Assembly (NCBI GenBank): GCA_002337385.1
Contig: DDFY01000008.1
Coordinates: forward strand, 115,844 to 179,843
Direction: 5' to 3'
DNA from: Erythrobacter sp. UBA1916
Lineage (GTDB): Bacteria; Pseudomonadota; Alphaproteobacteria; Sphingomonadales; Sphingomonadaceae
Length of the DNA stretch: 64,000 bases
Position 1 is the first letter of the stretch; each line of letters starts with the position of its first letter. Under the pieces are notes generated by a model. The model ran no database searches. It had not been told where the DNA came from and saw nothing but the letters and a program-made list of their open reading frames with translations. The position numbers and the translations under genes are program-made. This document shows positions 37,897 to 47,500 of this stretch, one piece after another.

Positions 37897-38397
37897 ATGG
37901 CAAGCACCGCGCCTGCTCTGGTGATTGACCGCGCCGACTATGCCGACCCGCGCGATGCGGCGGATCTGGTCGCGCTGCTCGATGCCTATGCGCGCGATCC
38001 GATGGGCGGCGGCGAACCGCTGAGCGACCATGCCCGCGCCCATTGCGTTTCCGGCCTTGCCGCGACACCCGGCGCGTTCAGCCTGATTGCGCGGCGCGAT
38101 GGTGAGGCCGTGGGCCTTGCCAATTGCCTGACCGGCTTTTCGACCTTCGCTGCCGCACCGCTCGTCAACATCCACGATTTCGCCGTTCTTGCGCAGGCGC
38201 GCGGGCAGGGCATCGGGCGGGCGCTGATGCAGGCTATCGAGGCCGAGGCGTTGAAACGCGGCGCGACGAAGATCACATTGGAAGTGTTGAGCGGCAATGC
38301 TCCCGCGCGGGCGCTCTATGCCGCCTGCGGCTTTAGCGACTACCAGCTGGACCCGACGGCCGGACAGGCCATGTTCTGGCAGAAGAGGCTTCAATGA
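37897..38397 (+). CDS. GNAT-family N-acetyltransferase in the SUF operon
   Basis: Predicted acetyl-CoA-dependent transferase of 166 residues. The acetyl-CoA-binding motif A is IHDFAVLAQARGQGIGRALM, and the C-terminal motif B region is APARALYAACGFSDYQLDP. The ATG directly follows the sufT stop, and its own stop overlaps sufA by four bases, so it is fully embedded in the operon. The substrate is unknown. Confidence 0.88.
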   Translation: MASTAPALVIDRADYADPRDAADLVALLDAYARDPMGGGEPLSDHARAHCVSGLAATPGAFSLIARRDGEAVGLANCLTGFSTFAAAPLVNIHDFAVLAQARGQGIGRALMQAIEAEALKRGATKITLEVLSGNAPARALYAACGFSDYQLDPTAGQAMFWQKRLQ

Positions 38398-38756
38398 CCG
38401 AAACCACCAAGACCCGTCCCGCACCCAAGGCTGCGGTTGTGCTTACCCCCGGTGCCGAGGCGCGCATTGCCGACCTGATGGCGAAAGCGCCCGATGATGC
38501 CATCGGGGTCAAGCTTTCCACCCCGCGCAGGGGCTGCTCGGGGCTCGCCTATTCGGTCGACTATGTGACCGAGGAACAGGCCTTCGACGAGAAGATCGAA
38601 ACCCCCGGCGGCACCTTCTACATCGACGGCGCTTCGGTGCTCTATCTCGTCGGCAGTACGATGGACTGGGTGGAGGACGACTTTTCCGCCGGGTTCGTGT
38701 TCGACAATCCCAACGCCAAGGGCGCTTGCGGCTGCGGCGAGAGCTTCATGGTCTGA
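38394..38756 (+). CDS. sufA: SufA, A-type iron-sulfur carrier
   Basis: Receives clusters from SufBC2D and passes them to targets. The three Cys ligands are in RRGCSGLAYSVDYVTEE and the C-terminal GACGCGESFMV. It is 120 residues and the last gene of the operon. It is distinct from the ErpA-like protein at 10453 (different C-terminal context). Confidence 0.94.
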   Translation: MTETTKTRPAPKAAVVLTPGAEARIADLMAKAPDDAIGVKLSTPRRGCSGLAYSVDYVTEEQAFDEKIETPGGTFYIDGASVLYLVGSTMDWVEDDFSAGFVFDNPNAKGACGCGESFMV

Positions 38757-38767
38757 GGCTCCGGCTT

Positions 38768-39205
38768 TCACCGCCGCTGTAACGCCCGCGCGCAGGCGGC
38801 GCGATCCACCGCTGCTCCATCGCTGGCCCGCCGCGCCTCGACCCAGGTGGCGACTGGCTCGCTGTTCGGCCTTAGCGGATAGAGAAACACGTCGAGCACG
38901 CAGGCCGGCCCTGCGAACTGCAGCTTGCGCATATCACCCTCGGCCACGTCGAGCCGCGCTTCGCCGAACCGGCGCAGCAGTGAATCGCCGTCCTCGCGAA
39001 TAATCCCGGCAAGGCCCGGTTCGTTCATGATCTCTGGCGCGCGGAACCCTGCCACCGGGCGTGGCGGTGGTTGCGTCGGCGGAACGGGCACCGGCCCGCG
39101 CGGGGGTGGAGGAGCCTGCGGCCTGGGCACAGGGGCGCTTGAGGCGCAGCCGGCCAGGGCCAGCAGGACCAGCGGCGCGAGGGCCGTACGGAAAGCGATC
39201 ATCAA
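38768..39205 (-). CDS. Putative lipoprotein with Pro-rich linker
   Basis: Hypothetical exported protein of 145 residues. The signal peptide ends in the lipobox LALAGC (Cys near residue 20). A Pro-rich linker of about 30 residues follows, then a small domain with two Cys (PACVLDVFLY and DRAACARAL) that may form a disulfide. It overlaps the EI24 gene by four bases. No known family. Confidence 0.7.
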   Translation of the reverse strand: MMIAFRTALAPLVLLALAGCASSAPVPRPQAPPPPRGPVPVPPTQPPPRPVAGFRAPEIMNEPGLAGIIREDGDSLLRRFGEARLDVAEGDMRKLQFAGPACVLDVFLYPLRPNSEPVATWVEARRASDGAAVDRAACARALQRR

Positions 39206-39915
39206 GAGGCCTTATCTGCGCGCGCGGATTGCGAGCGGTGAACGAGGTGAGTGGCGCTCGCCGCGCCAAGCACGGGAGCGAGGAAGTTGACGAAGGGCAC
39301 CAGCATCAGTGCGGCCACGACACCGCCCAGCGTCAGTCGCGCTGCCGTGCTGACCGGGGCTTGCTCGCCCGCTGCGTGGGCATGGCGCAGCCACACCATG
39401 TCCTGCAATTCGCGCCCCAGCAGCCAGGCGTTGACGGCCCAGAACAACAGCGCAGTGCCGATCCCGGTGAAGGCCAGCGCCAGCGCAAAGGGCGCGGCGA
39501 TCAGATTGGCGAGCAGCGCGCGTCCGGCTCCGCGCAGGGCCTGCCGCAGCTGCGCGGGCATGGCCAGTTCGCGCGCTTGTGTCGCCGCTTCGGGATAGTG
39601 TCTGCGCTCCACCGCGAGCACGATCTCGTCGGCGTAGAACTGGATCACCGCCAGCGCCACGATGCGCCAGAGCAGCCAGGCCCCGATCAGTGCCAGAATC
39701 GCAGAGGCCACGCTGCGCACCGCGCCTGCCCCGGTGAACAGGTGCTCGCCGAGGCCCGCCAGCGCCAGCAGCCAGTCCGCGCCATACCAGCCCAGACCCG
39801 CCAGCATGGTGAAGATCAGCAGTGTTACCGCCGCGCTCTTCAGCAGCAGGCGCAGGACCACCCCTTGAAACATCTGCCCGAAGCCAAGGGCAAGGCTGGA
39901 AAGGACTATGCCCAT
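39202..39915 (-). CDS. EI24-domain membrane protein (CysZ-like)
   Basis: Inner-membrane protein of 237 residues with about five TM segments and the EI24/CysZ fold pattern (ELAMPAQLRQALRGAGRALL, then NAWLLGRELQDMVWLRH). CysZ members carry sulfate in other bacteria, but no sulfate genes are near, so the substrate is unknown. It is transcribed ahead of the lipoprotein. Confidence 0.82.
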   Translation of the reverse strand: MGIVLSSLALGFGQMFQGVVLRLLLKSAAVTLLIFTMLAGLGWYGADWLLALAGLGEHLFTGAGAVRSVASAILALIGAWLLWRIVALAVIQFYADEIVLAVERRHYPEAATQARELAMPAQLRQALRGAGRALLANLIAAPFALALAFTGIGTALLFWAVNAWLLGRELQDMVWLRHAHAAGEQAPVSTAARLTLGGVVAALMLVPFVNFLAPVLGAASATHLVHRSQSARADKAS

Positions 39916-40001
39916 AACGGGTTGCGATTGCCGTTAGCTTGCGCCAAGTCAACGCCGCCGCGCGGCCTGCGTCCGATGAACGCCGCAGAAAAGGGAATTT
40001 C

Positions 40002-40994
40002 ATGACTGAACCTCGATACGATGTAATCGCCATCGGCAATGCCATTGTCGATGTTGTGGCCTCCTGTTCCGACGAGCTGATCGAAGAGTTCGGCATGGCC
40101 AAGGGCGGCATGACCCTGATCGACGAGGACGGTGCTCGCGATCTCTATGCAGCGATGGGCCCGGCGCGCGAAATTTCCGGTGGCTCTGCCGCCAATACGC
40201 TGGCCGGCCTCTCGGCGCTCGGCGCGCAGTGCGCCTTCGTGGGGCAGGTGGCTGACGACCAGCTCGGCCAGGTCTTTGCGCACGATATCCGTGCCGTGGG
40301 GATCGACTTTGACGTTCCGCTGCGCGCAGGTCAGCCCAGCACCGCGCGCTGCCTGATCTTCGTCACCCCCGATGGTCAGCGCACCATGAACACCTATCTC
40401 GGTGCTTCGCAGTTCCTGCCCGCCAGCGCGCTGGACGAGGAAGCGATCGGCGGGGCGGGAATCCTCTATCTCGAAGGCTACCTGTGGGACCCGGAAGAGC
40501 CGCGCGCAGCGATGCGCCGGGCCATCGAGGCGGCCAAGGAGGCTGGGCGCAAGGTTGCCTTCACGCTGTCGGATGGCTTCGTGATCGCGCGTCATGGCGA
40601 TGATTTCCGCGCCCTGATCGCCGAGGGCCTGATCGACATCCTGTTCGCCAACGAGGCTGAACTGGCCGCGCTGACCGGCGAAGACGACTTCGAGGCGGGC
40701 CTCGCCCAGCTTGCGCCGCAGGTGGAAACGCTGGTGGTGACGCGCAGCGAAAAGGGTGCGGTGTGTTTGCGTGCTGGTGAGCGGGCCGAAGTGCCTGCCG
40801 AACCGGCTACGGTGGTCGACACGACCGGCGCGGGTGACCTGTTCGCAGCCGGGTTCCTGTTCGGTCTGGCACGCGATGAAGCGCTGGCGACTTGCCTCAA
40901 GCGCGGCGCGATCTGCGCGGCGGAGGTGATCTCGCACTACGGCGCGCGGCCCGAGGCCGACCTCAAGGCGCTGATGGCCGAAAAGCTGGGCTGA
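40002..40994 (+). CDS. Adenosine kinase (PfkB/ribokinase family)
   Basis: Phosphorylates adenosine (or a related nucleoside) to AMP. The 330-residue protein has the PfkB blocks SGGSAANTLAGLSALGA and the C-terminal VVDTTGAGDLFAAGFLFGLA with the catalytic Asp in the anion-hole motif. The alphaproteobacterial group with this start (YDVIAIGNAIVDVVA) is usually annotated adenosine kinase. The ATG at 40002 follows AAGGGAA. Confidence 0.88.
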   Translation: MTEPRYDVIAIGNAIVDVVASCSDELIEEFGMAKGGMTLIDEDGARDLYAAMGPAREISGGSAANTLAGLSALGAQCAFVGQVADDQLGQVFAHDIRAVGIDFDVPLRAGQPSTARCLIFVTPDGQRTMNTYLGASQFLPASALDEEAIGGAGILYLEGYLWDPEEPRAAMRRAIEAAKEAGRKVAFTLSDGFVIARHGDDFRALIAEGLIDILFANEAELAALTGEDDFEAGLAQLAPQVETLVVTRSEKGAVCLRAGERAEVPAEPATVVDTTGAGDLFAAGFLFGLARDEALATCLKRGAICAAEVISHYGARPEADLKALMAEKLG

Positions 40995-41083
40995 CCCCTG
41001 GCGAACTTGTCGAAGTTGACAGGGTGACAGGTGCTCTGTTCGGCAAGTTCGTCGTTTGACTTCAGGCGTTTGGGGGCAGAAAA

Positions 41084-41101
41084 GCGAAGTTGACACTTCG
41101 C
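41084..41101. repeat. Perfect inverted repeat, REP-like
   Basis: GCGAAGT (41084-41090) and ACTTCGC (41095-41101) around TGAC. The same 200-base gap (40995-41194) also carries GAACTTGTCGAAG at about 41003-41015, near-complementary to the CTTCGACAAGCTC repeats at 50654 and 50708. Short palindromes of this type are common in sphingomonad intergenic DNA. Confidence 0.4.
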
Positions 41102-41141
41102 CCGCACAAGGCCGGGCGCGCAGGAGTTTGGCAATCGTCAT

Positions 41142-41167
41142 GGCCCCACCCGCAGCACGGTGGGGCC
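41142..41167 (-). terminator. Stem-loop, possible terminator
   Basis: Perfect nine-base stem GGCCCCACC (41142-41150) / GGTGGGGCC (41159-41167), 28 bases past the stop of the LuxR-type gene. There is no T run, so the function is uncertain. Confidence 0.4.
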
Positions 41168-41194
41168 GACGTAGGAAAGCCAAAATCGTTCGCG

Positions 41195-41665
41195 TCAGTC
41201 GCTCCCGCCCTCGATCAGTTCGTCGAGGAACAGCGCCATCAGCGTGGGCTGGCCGCTGACCCCGGCCTTGGCATAGACCGACGACAGCTGCGAACGCACG
41301 GTGCCGGTGGCCGATCCGCGCAATTGCGCAATCTCCGCTGGGCCAAACCCCTTGAGCGCGAACAGCGCGACCTCCGCCTCGCCCGGCGAGAGGCTCCATT
41401 CGGCAAACCGCTGCTCGATGATCCCGGCGAGCGCCCCGCGCGCCACCGCCAGCGCTTCGGCCTGGCGGCGCCCGGCGGCGAGCGACCGCAGCAGGGCGCG
41501 GGCCGCATAGGCGATCCCCGCCAGCAGTGCCGCGCCCACCAGCAGGTCAAGCAGCGACAGCGCCCCGGGGCCAGCCTCGGCCACGGCATCGGCAAGGAAG
41601 TAGATCGCGGCGGCCACCTGCAGCACGATGGCCGCCAGCGCCAGGCCCGGTTTGTCGCCGCTCAC
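41195..41665 (-). CDS. Membrane-anchored LuxR-type HTH protein
   Basis: A 156-residue protein with two N-terminal TM helices (about 8-30 and 38-62) and a C-terminal LuxR/GerE-like HTH (about 90-150): LSPGEAEVALFALKGFGPAEIAQLRG and TGTVRSQLSSVYAKAGVSGQ. The DNA-binding domain would face the cytoplasm beside the membrane. It is divergent from the COG4705-like protein, so a regulatory pairing is plausible but unproven. Confidence 0.75.
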   Translation of the reverse strand: MSGDKPGLALAAIVLQVAAAIYFLADAVAEAGPGALSLLDLLVGAALLAGIAYAARALLRSLAAGRRQAEALAVARGALAGIIEQRFAEWSLSPGEAEVALFALKGFGPAEIAQLRGSATGTVRSQLSSVYAKAGVSGQPTLMALFLDELIEGGSD

Positions 41666-41765
41666 GATGGCACTCGCGCTGATGGCACCCGATTTGAACT
41701 CCTGCTTATGGCCGTTTCGTCGCCCTGAAGCGTAGCCGCCGTGTCATTCCATGCAGGAGAACACG

Positions 41766-42557
41766 ATGGACAAGCAAATGCAAAGCGCGCTGACCAAGGT
41801 TCCGGCGGTCACGCTTGGCTTCTGGGTGATCAAGATCCTCGCCACCACCTTTGGCGAGACGATGGGCGATACTGTTTCGATGAGCTGGCTGGGTGAAACC
41901 GGCGCCAGCGCGGGGCAATCGGGGCTTAACGGCTATGTGGTGGGCACGGCGATTTTCGGCGGGCTGCTCGCGGTGCTGGTATGGCTGCAGATCAGGGCGC
42001 GGGCCTTTCACCCGTGGCTTTACTGGGCGACGATCATCGCCTCGACCACGGCAGGCACCACGCTGGCCGACTTCGCCACCCGCTCGCTGGGGATCGGCTA
42101 TCCGGGTGGTTCGCTGGTTCTGCTGGGGCTGGTGCTGGCCTCATTGATGATCTGGCACCGCGCGCTGGGCAGCATTTCGGTCAGCTCGGTGCACGAACCG
42201 CGGGCCGAGCTCTATTACTGGCTGACGATCACCTTCTCGCAGACACTGGGCACGGCGCTGGGCGACTGGGTGGCTGATGGCGCGCTGGGCTATCTTGGTG
42301 CGGCGGTGATTTTCGGGAGCGCGCTGGCGCTGCTGGCACTGGCCTATCGCTTCACCGCGGCCAACCGCGTGGCGCTATTCTGGGCCGCGTTCATCCTCAC
42401 CCGGCCGCTGGGCGCGGTGGTGGGCGATTTCCTCGACAAGCCGGTGGCGCATGGCGGGCTCGAACTGAGCCGCCTCGCCGCCTCGCTGGTGCTGGCCGGG
42501 GCCATCGGCGCGCTGATCTGGCTGGTGCCGCAGCGCGCCGGAGAGGTGTCGCACTAG
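41766..42557 (+). CDS. COG4705-type multi-pass membrane protein
   Basis: Inner-membrane protein of 263 residues with about eight TM helices in two repeated halves. Both halves contain a similar acidic motif: [13 protein letters not shown] and [14 protein letters not shown], also TTLADFATR and [14 protein letters not shown], suggesting an internal duplication with membrane-embedded acidic residues. The family is uncharacterised. The ATG at 41766 follows AGGAG. It is convergent with purD (four-base overlap of ends). Confidence 0.75.
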   Translation: MDKQMQSALTKVPAVTLGFWVIKILATTFGETMGDTVSMSWLGETGASAGQSGLNGYVVGTAIFGGLLAVLVWLQIRARAFHPWLYWATIIASTTAGTTLADFATRSLGIGYPGGSLVLLGLVLASLMIWHRALGSISVSSVHEPRAELYYWLTITFSQTLGTALGDWVADGALGYLGAAVIFGSALALLALAYRFTAANRVALFWAAFILTRPLGAVVGDFLDKPVAHGGLELSRLAASLVLAGAIGALIWLVPQRAGEVSH

Positions 42558-43843
42558 GCCTCGCGCGCGATCTCGCGCCAGCCGATATCGCGGCGGCAGA
42601 AGCCGCTGGCGAAATCGATCTTGTCGACGGCGGCGTAGGCGGCGTCCTGCGCCGCCTTCGTATCCGCTCCGCGCGCGGTGACGTTGAGCACACGCCCGCC
42701 ATTGGCGCGCAGGGTGCCGTCCTCTTCGTCGCGCACGGTGCCGGCGTGGAACACCACCGCGCCCTCGGCCTCGGCGTCACCCAGATCGATCAGGCCGCCC
42801 TTTTCGGGCGTGCCGGGATAGCCCTCGGCCGCCATCACCACGGTCAGGGCAACCTCATTGGCAAACCTCAGGGGCTCCTGCGAACCAAGGCGGTCCTCCG
42901 CGCAGGCCAGCAGGTAGTCCGCCAGATCGCTTTCGAGCCGCATCATCAGCACCTGGCACTCGGGATCGCCGAAGCGGCAGTTGTATTCGACCAGCTTGGG
43001 GCCGTCCTCGGTCAGCATCAGCCCAGCGTAGAGCACGCCCGAATAGGGTGCGCCGTCGTCTGCCATCTGCCGCACCGTGGGCGCGATGATCTTCGCCATC
43101 GCTTCGGCCTGCAGCTCGGGTGTCAGCACACGGGCGGGCGAATAGGCGCCCATGCCGCCGGTGTTGGGGCCGGTGTCGCCGTCGCCCACGCGCTTGTGAT
43201 CCTGCGCGGTGCCGAAAGCCATCACGGTTGCGCCGTCGGTGAGCGCGAACAGGCTCGCCTCCTCGCCTTCCATGAATTCCTCGATCACGACCTCTGCGCC
43301 GGCATCGCCGAATTGGCCGTCGAACATGTCGGCGAGCGCGGCCTCGGCCTCCTCGCGCGTTTCGGGCAGGACCACGCCTTTGCCCGCCGCGAGGCCATCG
43401 GCCTTCAGCACATAGGGCGCTTCGAACCGGTCGAGCGCTTTCAGCGCCTGTTCGAGGCTGGTGCAGTGCTCATAGCCGGCGGTGGGAATGCCCGCGCGGT
43501 CGCACAGGGCCTTGGTGAAACTCTTCGAGCCTTCGAGCTGCGCCGCTGCTTGCGACGGGCCGAAGGTGGCAATGCCTTCGCCGCGCAGCGAATCGGCAAG
43601 GCCGTCGACCAGCGGCGCTTCCGGCCCGATCACCACCAGCCCGATGCGCTCCTGCTCGCAAAAGCCGACCACCAGCTCGTGGTCAGTGATGTCCATCGTG
43701 AAGCATTCGGCCAGCTGTTCCATGCCCGGATTGCCGGGGCTAGCGAACAACTTGCCCCCATCTTGAGCAATGGCGCGGGATTGCGCGAGCTTCCATACCA
43801 GCGCATGTTCGCGCCCTCCCGACCCCAAAACGAGGATATTCAT
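42554..43843 (-). CDS. purD: Phosphoribosylamine-glycine ligase
   Basis: Second step of purine synthesis, ATP-grasp fold. The 429-residue protein begins [19 protein letters not shown]. The ATP-grasp region has [15 protein letters not shown] and the metal/ATP stretch [25 protein letters not shown] is the family signature. Its ATG (43843-43841) overlaps the ATG of xseA on the other strand, so each promoter must lie within the neighbour's coding region. Confidence 0.96.
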   Translation of the reverse strand: MNILVLGSGGREHALVWKLAQSRAIAQDGGKLFASPGNPGMEQLAECFTMDITDHELVVGFCEQERIGLVVIGPEAPLVDGLADSLRGEGIATFGPSQAAAQLEGSKSFTKALCDRAGIPTAGYEHCTSLEQALKALDRFEAPYVLKADGLAAGKGVVLPETREEAEAALADMFDGQFGDAGAEVVIEEFMEGEEASLFALTDGATVMAFGTAQDHKRVGDGDTGPNTGGMGAYSPARVLTPELQAEAMAKIIAPTVRQMADDGAPYSGVLYAGLMLTEDGPKLVEYNCRFGDPECQVLMMRLESDLADYLLACAEDRLGSQEPLRFANEVALTVVMAAEGYPGTPEKGGLIDLGDAEAEGAVVFHAGTVRDEEDGTLRANGGRVLNVTARGADTKAAQDAAYAAVDKIDFASGFCRRDIGWREIAREA

Positions 43844-45302
43844 GGCTTGCCCGGCCTCTTATTACGATGACAACGATCCGGCGCTCGTAGCGGCGAGCCG
43901 CTCCGGCGACAATTCCCAGGCGCTCACGATCACCGAGATTTCTCAGGCGCTCAAGCGCACGGTGGAGGATCGCTTCGGCTTCGTACGGGTGCGCGGGGAG
44001 CTGTCGGGGGTGAAGCGGGCGGCTTCGGGGCATCTCTATTGCAGCCTCAAGGACGAGAAAGCGGTCATCGACGCGGTGATGTGGAAGGGCACAACCGGGC
44101 GTCTGGCGTTCAAGCCGGAAGACGGGCTGGAAGTGGTCGCCACGGGCAAGCTGACCACCTATCCGGGCCGCTCGAAATACCAGATCGTGATGGAGTCGAT
44201 GGAGATCGCGGGCGAGGGGGCCTTGCTCGCGCTGCTCGAAAAGACGCGCCAGCGGCTCGCGGCAGAGGGGCTGTTCGCGCCCGAGCGCAAGCGCCGCCTG
44301 CCCTTCGCGCCGAAGGTGATCGGGGTGGTGACCTCGCCCACCGGGGCGGTAATTCGCGATATCCTGCACCGGCTGCGCGATCGCTTTCCAACCCATGTGA
44401 TCGTCTGGCCGGTGCTGGTGCAGGGGCAGGGTGCAGCCTCGCAGGTTGCCAATGCGGTGCGCGGGTTCGGCGCGCTGGACGAGCACGGCCCGGTGCCCCG
44501 GCCCGACTTGCTGATCGTAGCGCGCGGGGGCGGTTCGATCGAGGACCTGTGGAGTTTCAACGAGGAAGAAGTGGTGCGTGCTATCGCGGCCTCGCCGATT
44601 CCGGTGATCAGTGCCGTGGGCCACGAGACCGACACCACGCTGGCCGACCATGCCGCAGATGCCCGTGCGCCCACGCCCACCGCGGCGGCGGAAATGGCCG
44701 TGCCGGTGCGGCGCGAGCTGGCGGCTTTCCTCGAAGATCTCGGCTTGCGGCAGAAGCGCGCCGTCTGGCGTCCGCTCGAAATGGGGCGCGAACGGCTGGC
44801 TGCGCGTGCGCAGCGGCTGCCAACGCCCGAGACGCTGCTCCAGCCCGCGCGCCAGAGGCTCGACGATCTGGCCGAGCGTCTGCGCCGTGGCCTGACCGAC
44901 CGCGCGGCGGCGGGGCGCGAACGTCTCGCCAAGGCGCGGCTCAGTCCGGCCATGCTGAGCCGCAACCTGCGCGATGCGAAGGGGCGGCTGGCGGCCGTGC
45001 GGCTTACCCCGGCGCTGCTCACCCGGCCTCTGGCGGACAAGCGCCAGCAGCTCGCGGCCCTCGAACGGCTGCGCTTGCAGCTTGATCCCGAAGCACCGCT
45101 CGCACGCGGCTATGCGCTGGTGAGCGCGCCGGGCCACCGGGCCATTTCGTCACGCGAGGTGGCCGCCGGGCAGCCCGTACTCACACTCAAGTTCGCCGAT
45201 GGCACGCTTGATGTTGCCACCGGCGGCGCGCGCAAGGCACCGCGCAAATCCGGGCCATCTGCCGCAAAAGTATCTCCGCCGGGCCAACCCAAATTGCTTT
45301 GA
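43842..45302 (+). CDS. xseA: Exodeoxyribonuclease VII large subunit
   Basis: Catalytic subunit of the single-strand DNA exonuclease. An N-terminal OB-fold (about 28-120, [20 protein letters not shown]) is followed by the core with [34 protein letters not shown] and [20 protein letters not shown] coiled-coil region and a C-terminal RGYALV block complete it. The ATG at 43842 has GAGGA six bases before it. The small subunit gene is not in the window. Confidence 0.94.
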   Translation: MACPASYYDDNDPALVAASRSGDNSQALTITEISQALKRTVEDRFGFVRVRGELSGVKRAASGHLYCSLKDEKAVIDAVMWKGTTGRLAFKPEDGLEVVATGKLTTYPGRSKYQIVMESMEIAGEGALLALLEKTRQRLAAEGLFAPERKRRLPFAPKVIGVVTSPTGAVIRDILHRLRDRFPTHVIVWPVLVQGQGAASQVANAVRGFGALDEHGPVPRPDLLIVARGGGSIEDLWSFNEEEVVRAIAASPIPVISAVGHETDTTLADHAADARAPTPTAAAEMAVPVRRELAAFLEDLGLRQKRAVWRPLEMGRERLAARAQRLPTPETLLQPARQRLDDLAERLRRGLTDRAAAGRERLAKARLSPAMLSRNLRDAKGRLAAVRLTPALLTRPLADKRQQLAALERLRLQLDPEAPLARGYALVSAPGHRAISSREVAAGQPVLTLKFADGTLDVATGGARKAPRKSGPSAAKVSPPGQPKLL

Positions 45303-45329
45303 GCCCCCCGTGCCCCTACATGAGGCCAC

Positions 45330-45542
45330 ATGCTGATGTCATCGGATACCCCTTCGCACCGGGCCGCCACGCTGATCTACGGTCCAAACGACTTCCGCGT
45401 GGTGAAACCCGGCCACTTCGTGACCTGCGCCATGAGCGGCGAGCCGATCCCGCTTGAGGTACTGACCTACTGGAGCGTCGAGCGGCAGGAGGCCTATGCC
45501 TCGGCTGAGCTTTCGACCCGCCGCGCGCTCGAAGACCTGTGA
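45330..45542 (+). CDS. DUF2093 protein
   Basis: A 70-residue alphaproteobacterial protein of unknown function, matching the family across GPNDFRVVKPGHFVTCAMSG and PLEVLTYWSVERQEAYASAE. GAGG lies five bases before the first ATG. It overlaps the M23 peptidase gene by four bases. Confidence 0.85.
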   Translation: MLMSSDTPSHRAATLIYGPNDFRVVKPGHFVTCAMSGEPIPLEVLTYWSVERQEAYASAELSTRRALEDL

Positions 45543-46465
45543 GGAGCGCTGTTGCCGCCGGAGCGCTGCTCGGGGCGGCGCTGCTGACGGTCGCCTGCAT
45601 TCCGTCCGCCGAGGCGGGGGAAGACGTACAGGCGGCGCGGGTTCCTGCGCCGGTCGCCACACCTGCGCCCGTTCCCACCCCCACACCGACGCCGACACCC
45701 ACCGGCCCCGCGCAGTTCACCTATGCGGGTGAGACCGAGCAAGGCGGCTGGATTCGCGGGCAGGCCCCGGCGGGCGCGGTCTCGGCCATGCTCGGCGACG
45801 TTCCGCTTGATCTCGATCCCGAGGGCTACTTCTTCGCCGCTTTCGACCGCGACGCTGGGCCGGAAGCGACACTCACTGCGACGCTTGCCGACGGCACCAC
45901 CAAGAGTGCGACGATCACGGTGCGCCCGCGCGCCTGGCAGCTCGAACATATCAACGCGCCTTTGCGCCCGGGTGGCGGCTCGTCGGAGGCCTTCAAGCGC
46001 CGCCGTCAGCCCGAACTCGACGCGATCTGGGATGCGCGCACGGCCGATTCACCGGTCGATGGCTGGCGTGAGAGCTTTATCTGGCCTGCGCAGGGGCGGA
46101 TTTCCGGGAAATTCGGCGCGCAGCGAATCTATCAGGGCGAGCCGGGCAGCTATCACTCCGGCCTCGATATTGCGGGCGGCGCGGGTGCGCCGGTCGTGGC
46201 CCCCGCCTCGGGCAAGGTCACGCTGGCGACCACACGGCCGTTCAGTCTCGAAGGCAACCTCGTGATTGTCGACCACGGTGACGGGCTGAACTCGGCCTTT
46301 CTGCACCTGTCGCGAATCGACGTGACCGAGGGGCAGATGGTGAAGCAGGGCGATCCCATCGGCCTGATCGGGCAGACCGGCCGGGTGACCGGCCCGCACC
46401 TGCACTGGAGCATCAAGTGGCATCTCGCGCGGCTCGACCCGCTGCTGTTCGTGCCTCCGCGCTGA
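45539..46465 (+). CDS. M23-family metallopeptidase, exported
   Basis: Probable cell-wall endopeptidase or LytM regulator. A signal peptide with a Cys at about residue 20 (possible lipoprotein, weak lipobox) precedes a Pro-Thr repeat (PTPTPTPTPTG) linker. The M23 domain occupies the last 120 residues, with zinc ligands in YHSGLDIAGG and HLHW, and an intervening NLVIVDHGDGLNSAFLHLS. The start is GTG. All catalytic positions seem present. Confidence 0.9.
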   Translation: MRSAVAAGALLGAALLTVACIPSAEAGEDVQAARVPAPVATPAPVPTPTPTPTPTGPAQFTYAGETEQGGWIRGQAPAGAVSAMLGDVPLDLDPEGYFFAAFDRDAGPEATLTATLADGTTKSATITVRPRAWQLEHINAPLRPGGGSSEAFKRRRQPELDAIWDARTADSPVDGWRESFIWPAQGRISGKFGAQRIYQGEPGSYHSGLDIAGGAGAPVVAPASGKVTLATTRPFSLEGNLVIVDHGDGLNSAFLHLSRIDVTEGQMVKQGDPIGLIGQTGRVTGPHLHWSIKWHLARLDPLLFVPPR

Positions 46466-46476
46466 CCGCCGGTTCC

Positions 46477-47478
46477 ATGGGCAAGGTTCGGATCAAGCGG
46501 CTGGCAGTGGTGGCCGTGCTGGCGCTGCTGATTGCGCCGGGCACATGGTGGCGCGACGATTCGGGCGCGGTGGCGGACGACCGGGTGTGGTTTGAGCCGC
46601 TCGACGTGGCGCAGCCCGAGGGTTGGCCCGCCGGCCTGACGCTCGAAGGGGCGTGGAACGTCATCGACCGCAACCCGGCATTTGGTGGCTTTTCTGCCTT
46701 GCAGATAGATCCGGCGGGGGCAGGCTTTATCGCCTATTCCGATCGCGGCACCTATGCGCGTCTGCCGCGTCCGCCTTCGACCGCTGGCGTGCCTGCGCTT
46801 ACGGCAGCTTTTCCGCGCGATCCCTTGTTGGGCGACCCGCAGGATATCGAATCGGTCACCGCCGATCCGGCCAGCGGCGCGATCTGGCTGGGGTACGAGA
46901 ATCACAATGCCATCCGCCGCTATGTCGCCAATGGCACCTCGCAGTTTGTTGAGCCCGAGGCCATGGCCGACTGGAGCAAGAACTCCGGACCGGAGGCGAT
47001 GGTGCGGCTGACCGACGGGCGCTTTGTCGTGCTGGCGGAGCGAGGCGGGGAGGGCTTGTTGTTTGCAGGCGATCCGCTCACCAGCGACGAGCCGATGCAC
47101 TTTTCCATCGATCCGCCGGGCGATTTCCTGCCGACCGACATGGCGCAATTGCCCGATGGCCGGGTGCTCATTCTCCTTCGCGACCTGGAGCTGGCCTTTC
47201 CCCCCTTTGCCAGCCTGCTGATGGTGGCCGACCCGGCGACGATTCGCGATGGCGAGGAATGGCCGCTGGTGGAACTGGCGCGGGTCGACGAGGCGTGGCT
47301 ACGCGAGAACTACGAAGGCATGGCAGTCGAGCCGGATGGCACGGGTGCGGCGACCGTGTGGCTGATTGCCGACGACAACCAGTCGCTGCTCCAGCGCACC
47401 TTGCTTCTGAAGCTGCGCTATCAATATGCACCGGACACGCAAACGGCCCGCGAGGCGCTGTCGCCTGCGGGCCGCTAG
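46477..47478 (+). CDS. Esterase-like activity of phytase family protein
   Basis: Exported protein of 333 residues with a signal or anchor helix (about 8-25) and a predicted beta-propeller of the family seen in proteobacterial phytase-like esterases. Blocks include GFSALQIDPAGAGFIAYSDRG, DIESVTADPASGAIWLGYEN and NYEGMAVEPDGTGAATVWLI. Substrate unproven. Its 3' end forms a hairpin that may terminate rpmB from the other strand. Confidence 0.8.
   Translation: MGKVRIKRLAVVAVLALLIAPGTWWRDDSGAVADDRVWFEPLDVAQPEGWPAGLTLEGAWNVIDRNPAFGGFSALQIDPAGAGFIAYSDRGTYARLPRPPSTAGVPALTAAFPRDPLLGDPQDIESVTADPASGAIWLGYENHNAIRRYVANGTSQFVEPEAMADWSKNSGPEAMVRLTDGRFVVLAERGGEGLLFAGDPLTSDEPMHFSIDPPGDFLPTDMAQLPDGRVLILLRDLELAFPPFASLLMVADPATIRDGEEWPLVELARVDEAWLRENYEGMAVEPDGTGAATVWLIADDNQSLLQRTLLLKLRYQYAPDTQTAREALSPAGR
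47444..47474 (-). terminator. Possible rpmB terminator inside the upstream gene's 3' end
   Basis: Long GC-rich stem with one bulge, CGGCCCGCGAGGCG against CGCCTGCGGGCCG, 26 bases beyond the rpmB stop and inside the last codons of the esterase-like gene. On the minus strand it is followed by TTTG only. Confidence 0.45.
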
Positions 47479-47500
47479 CTAAGCAGCAATCACGCGCTGT

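Noticed and set aside
43740..45137. 465-residue minus-strand open frame
   Set aside because: Antisense to xseA, low-complexity Arg/Gly/His-rich, no domain.
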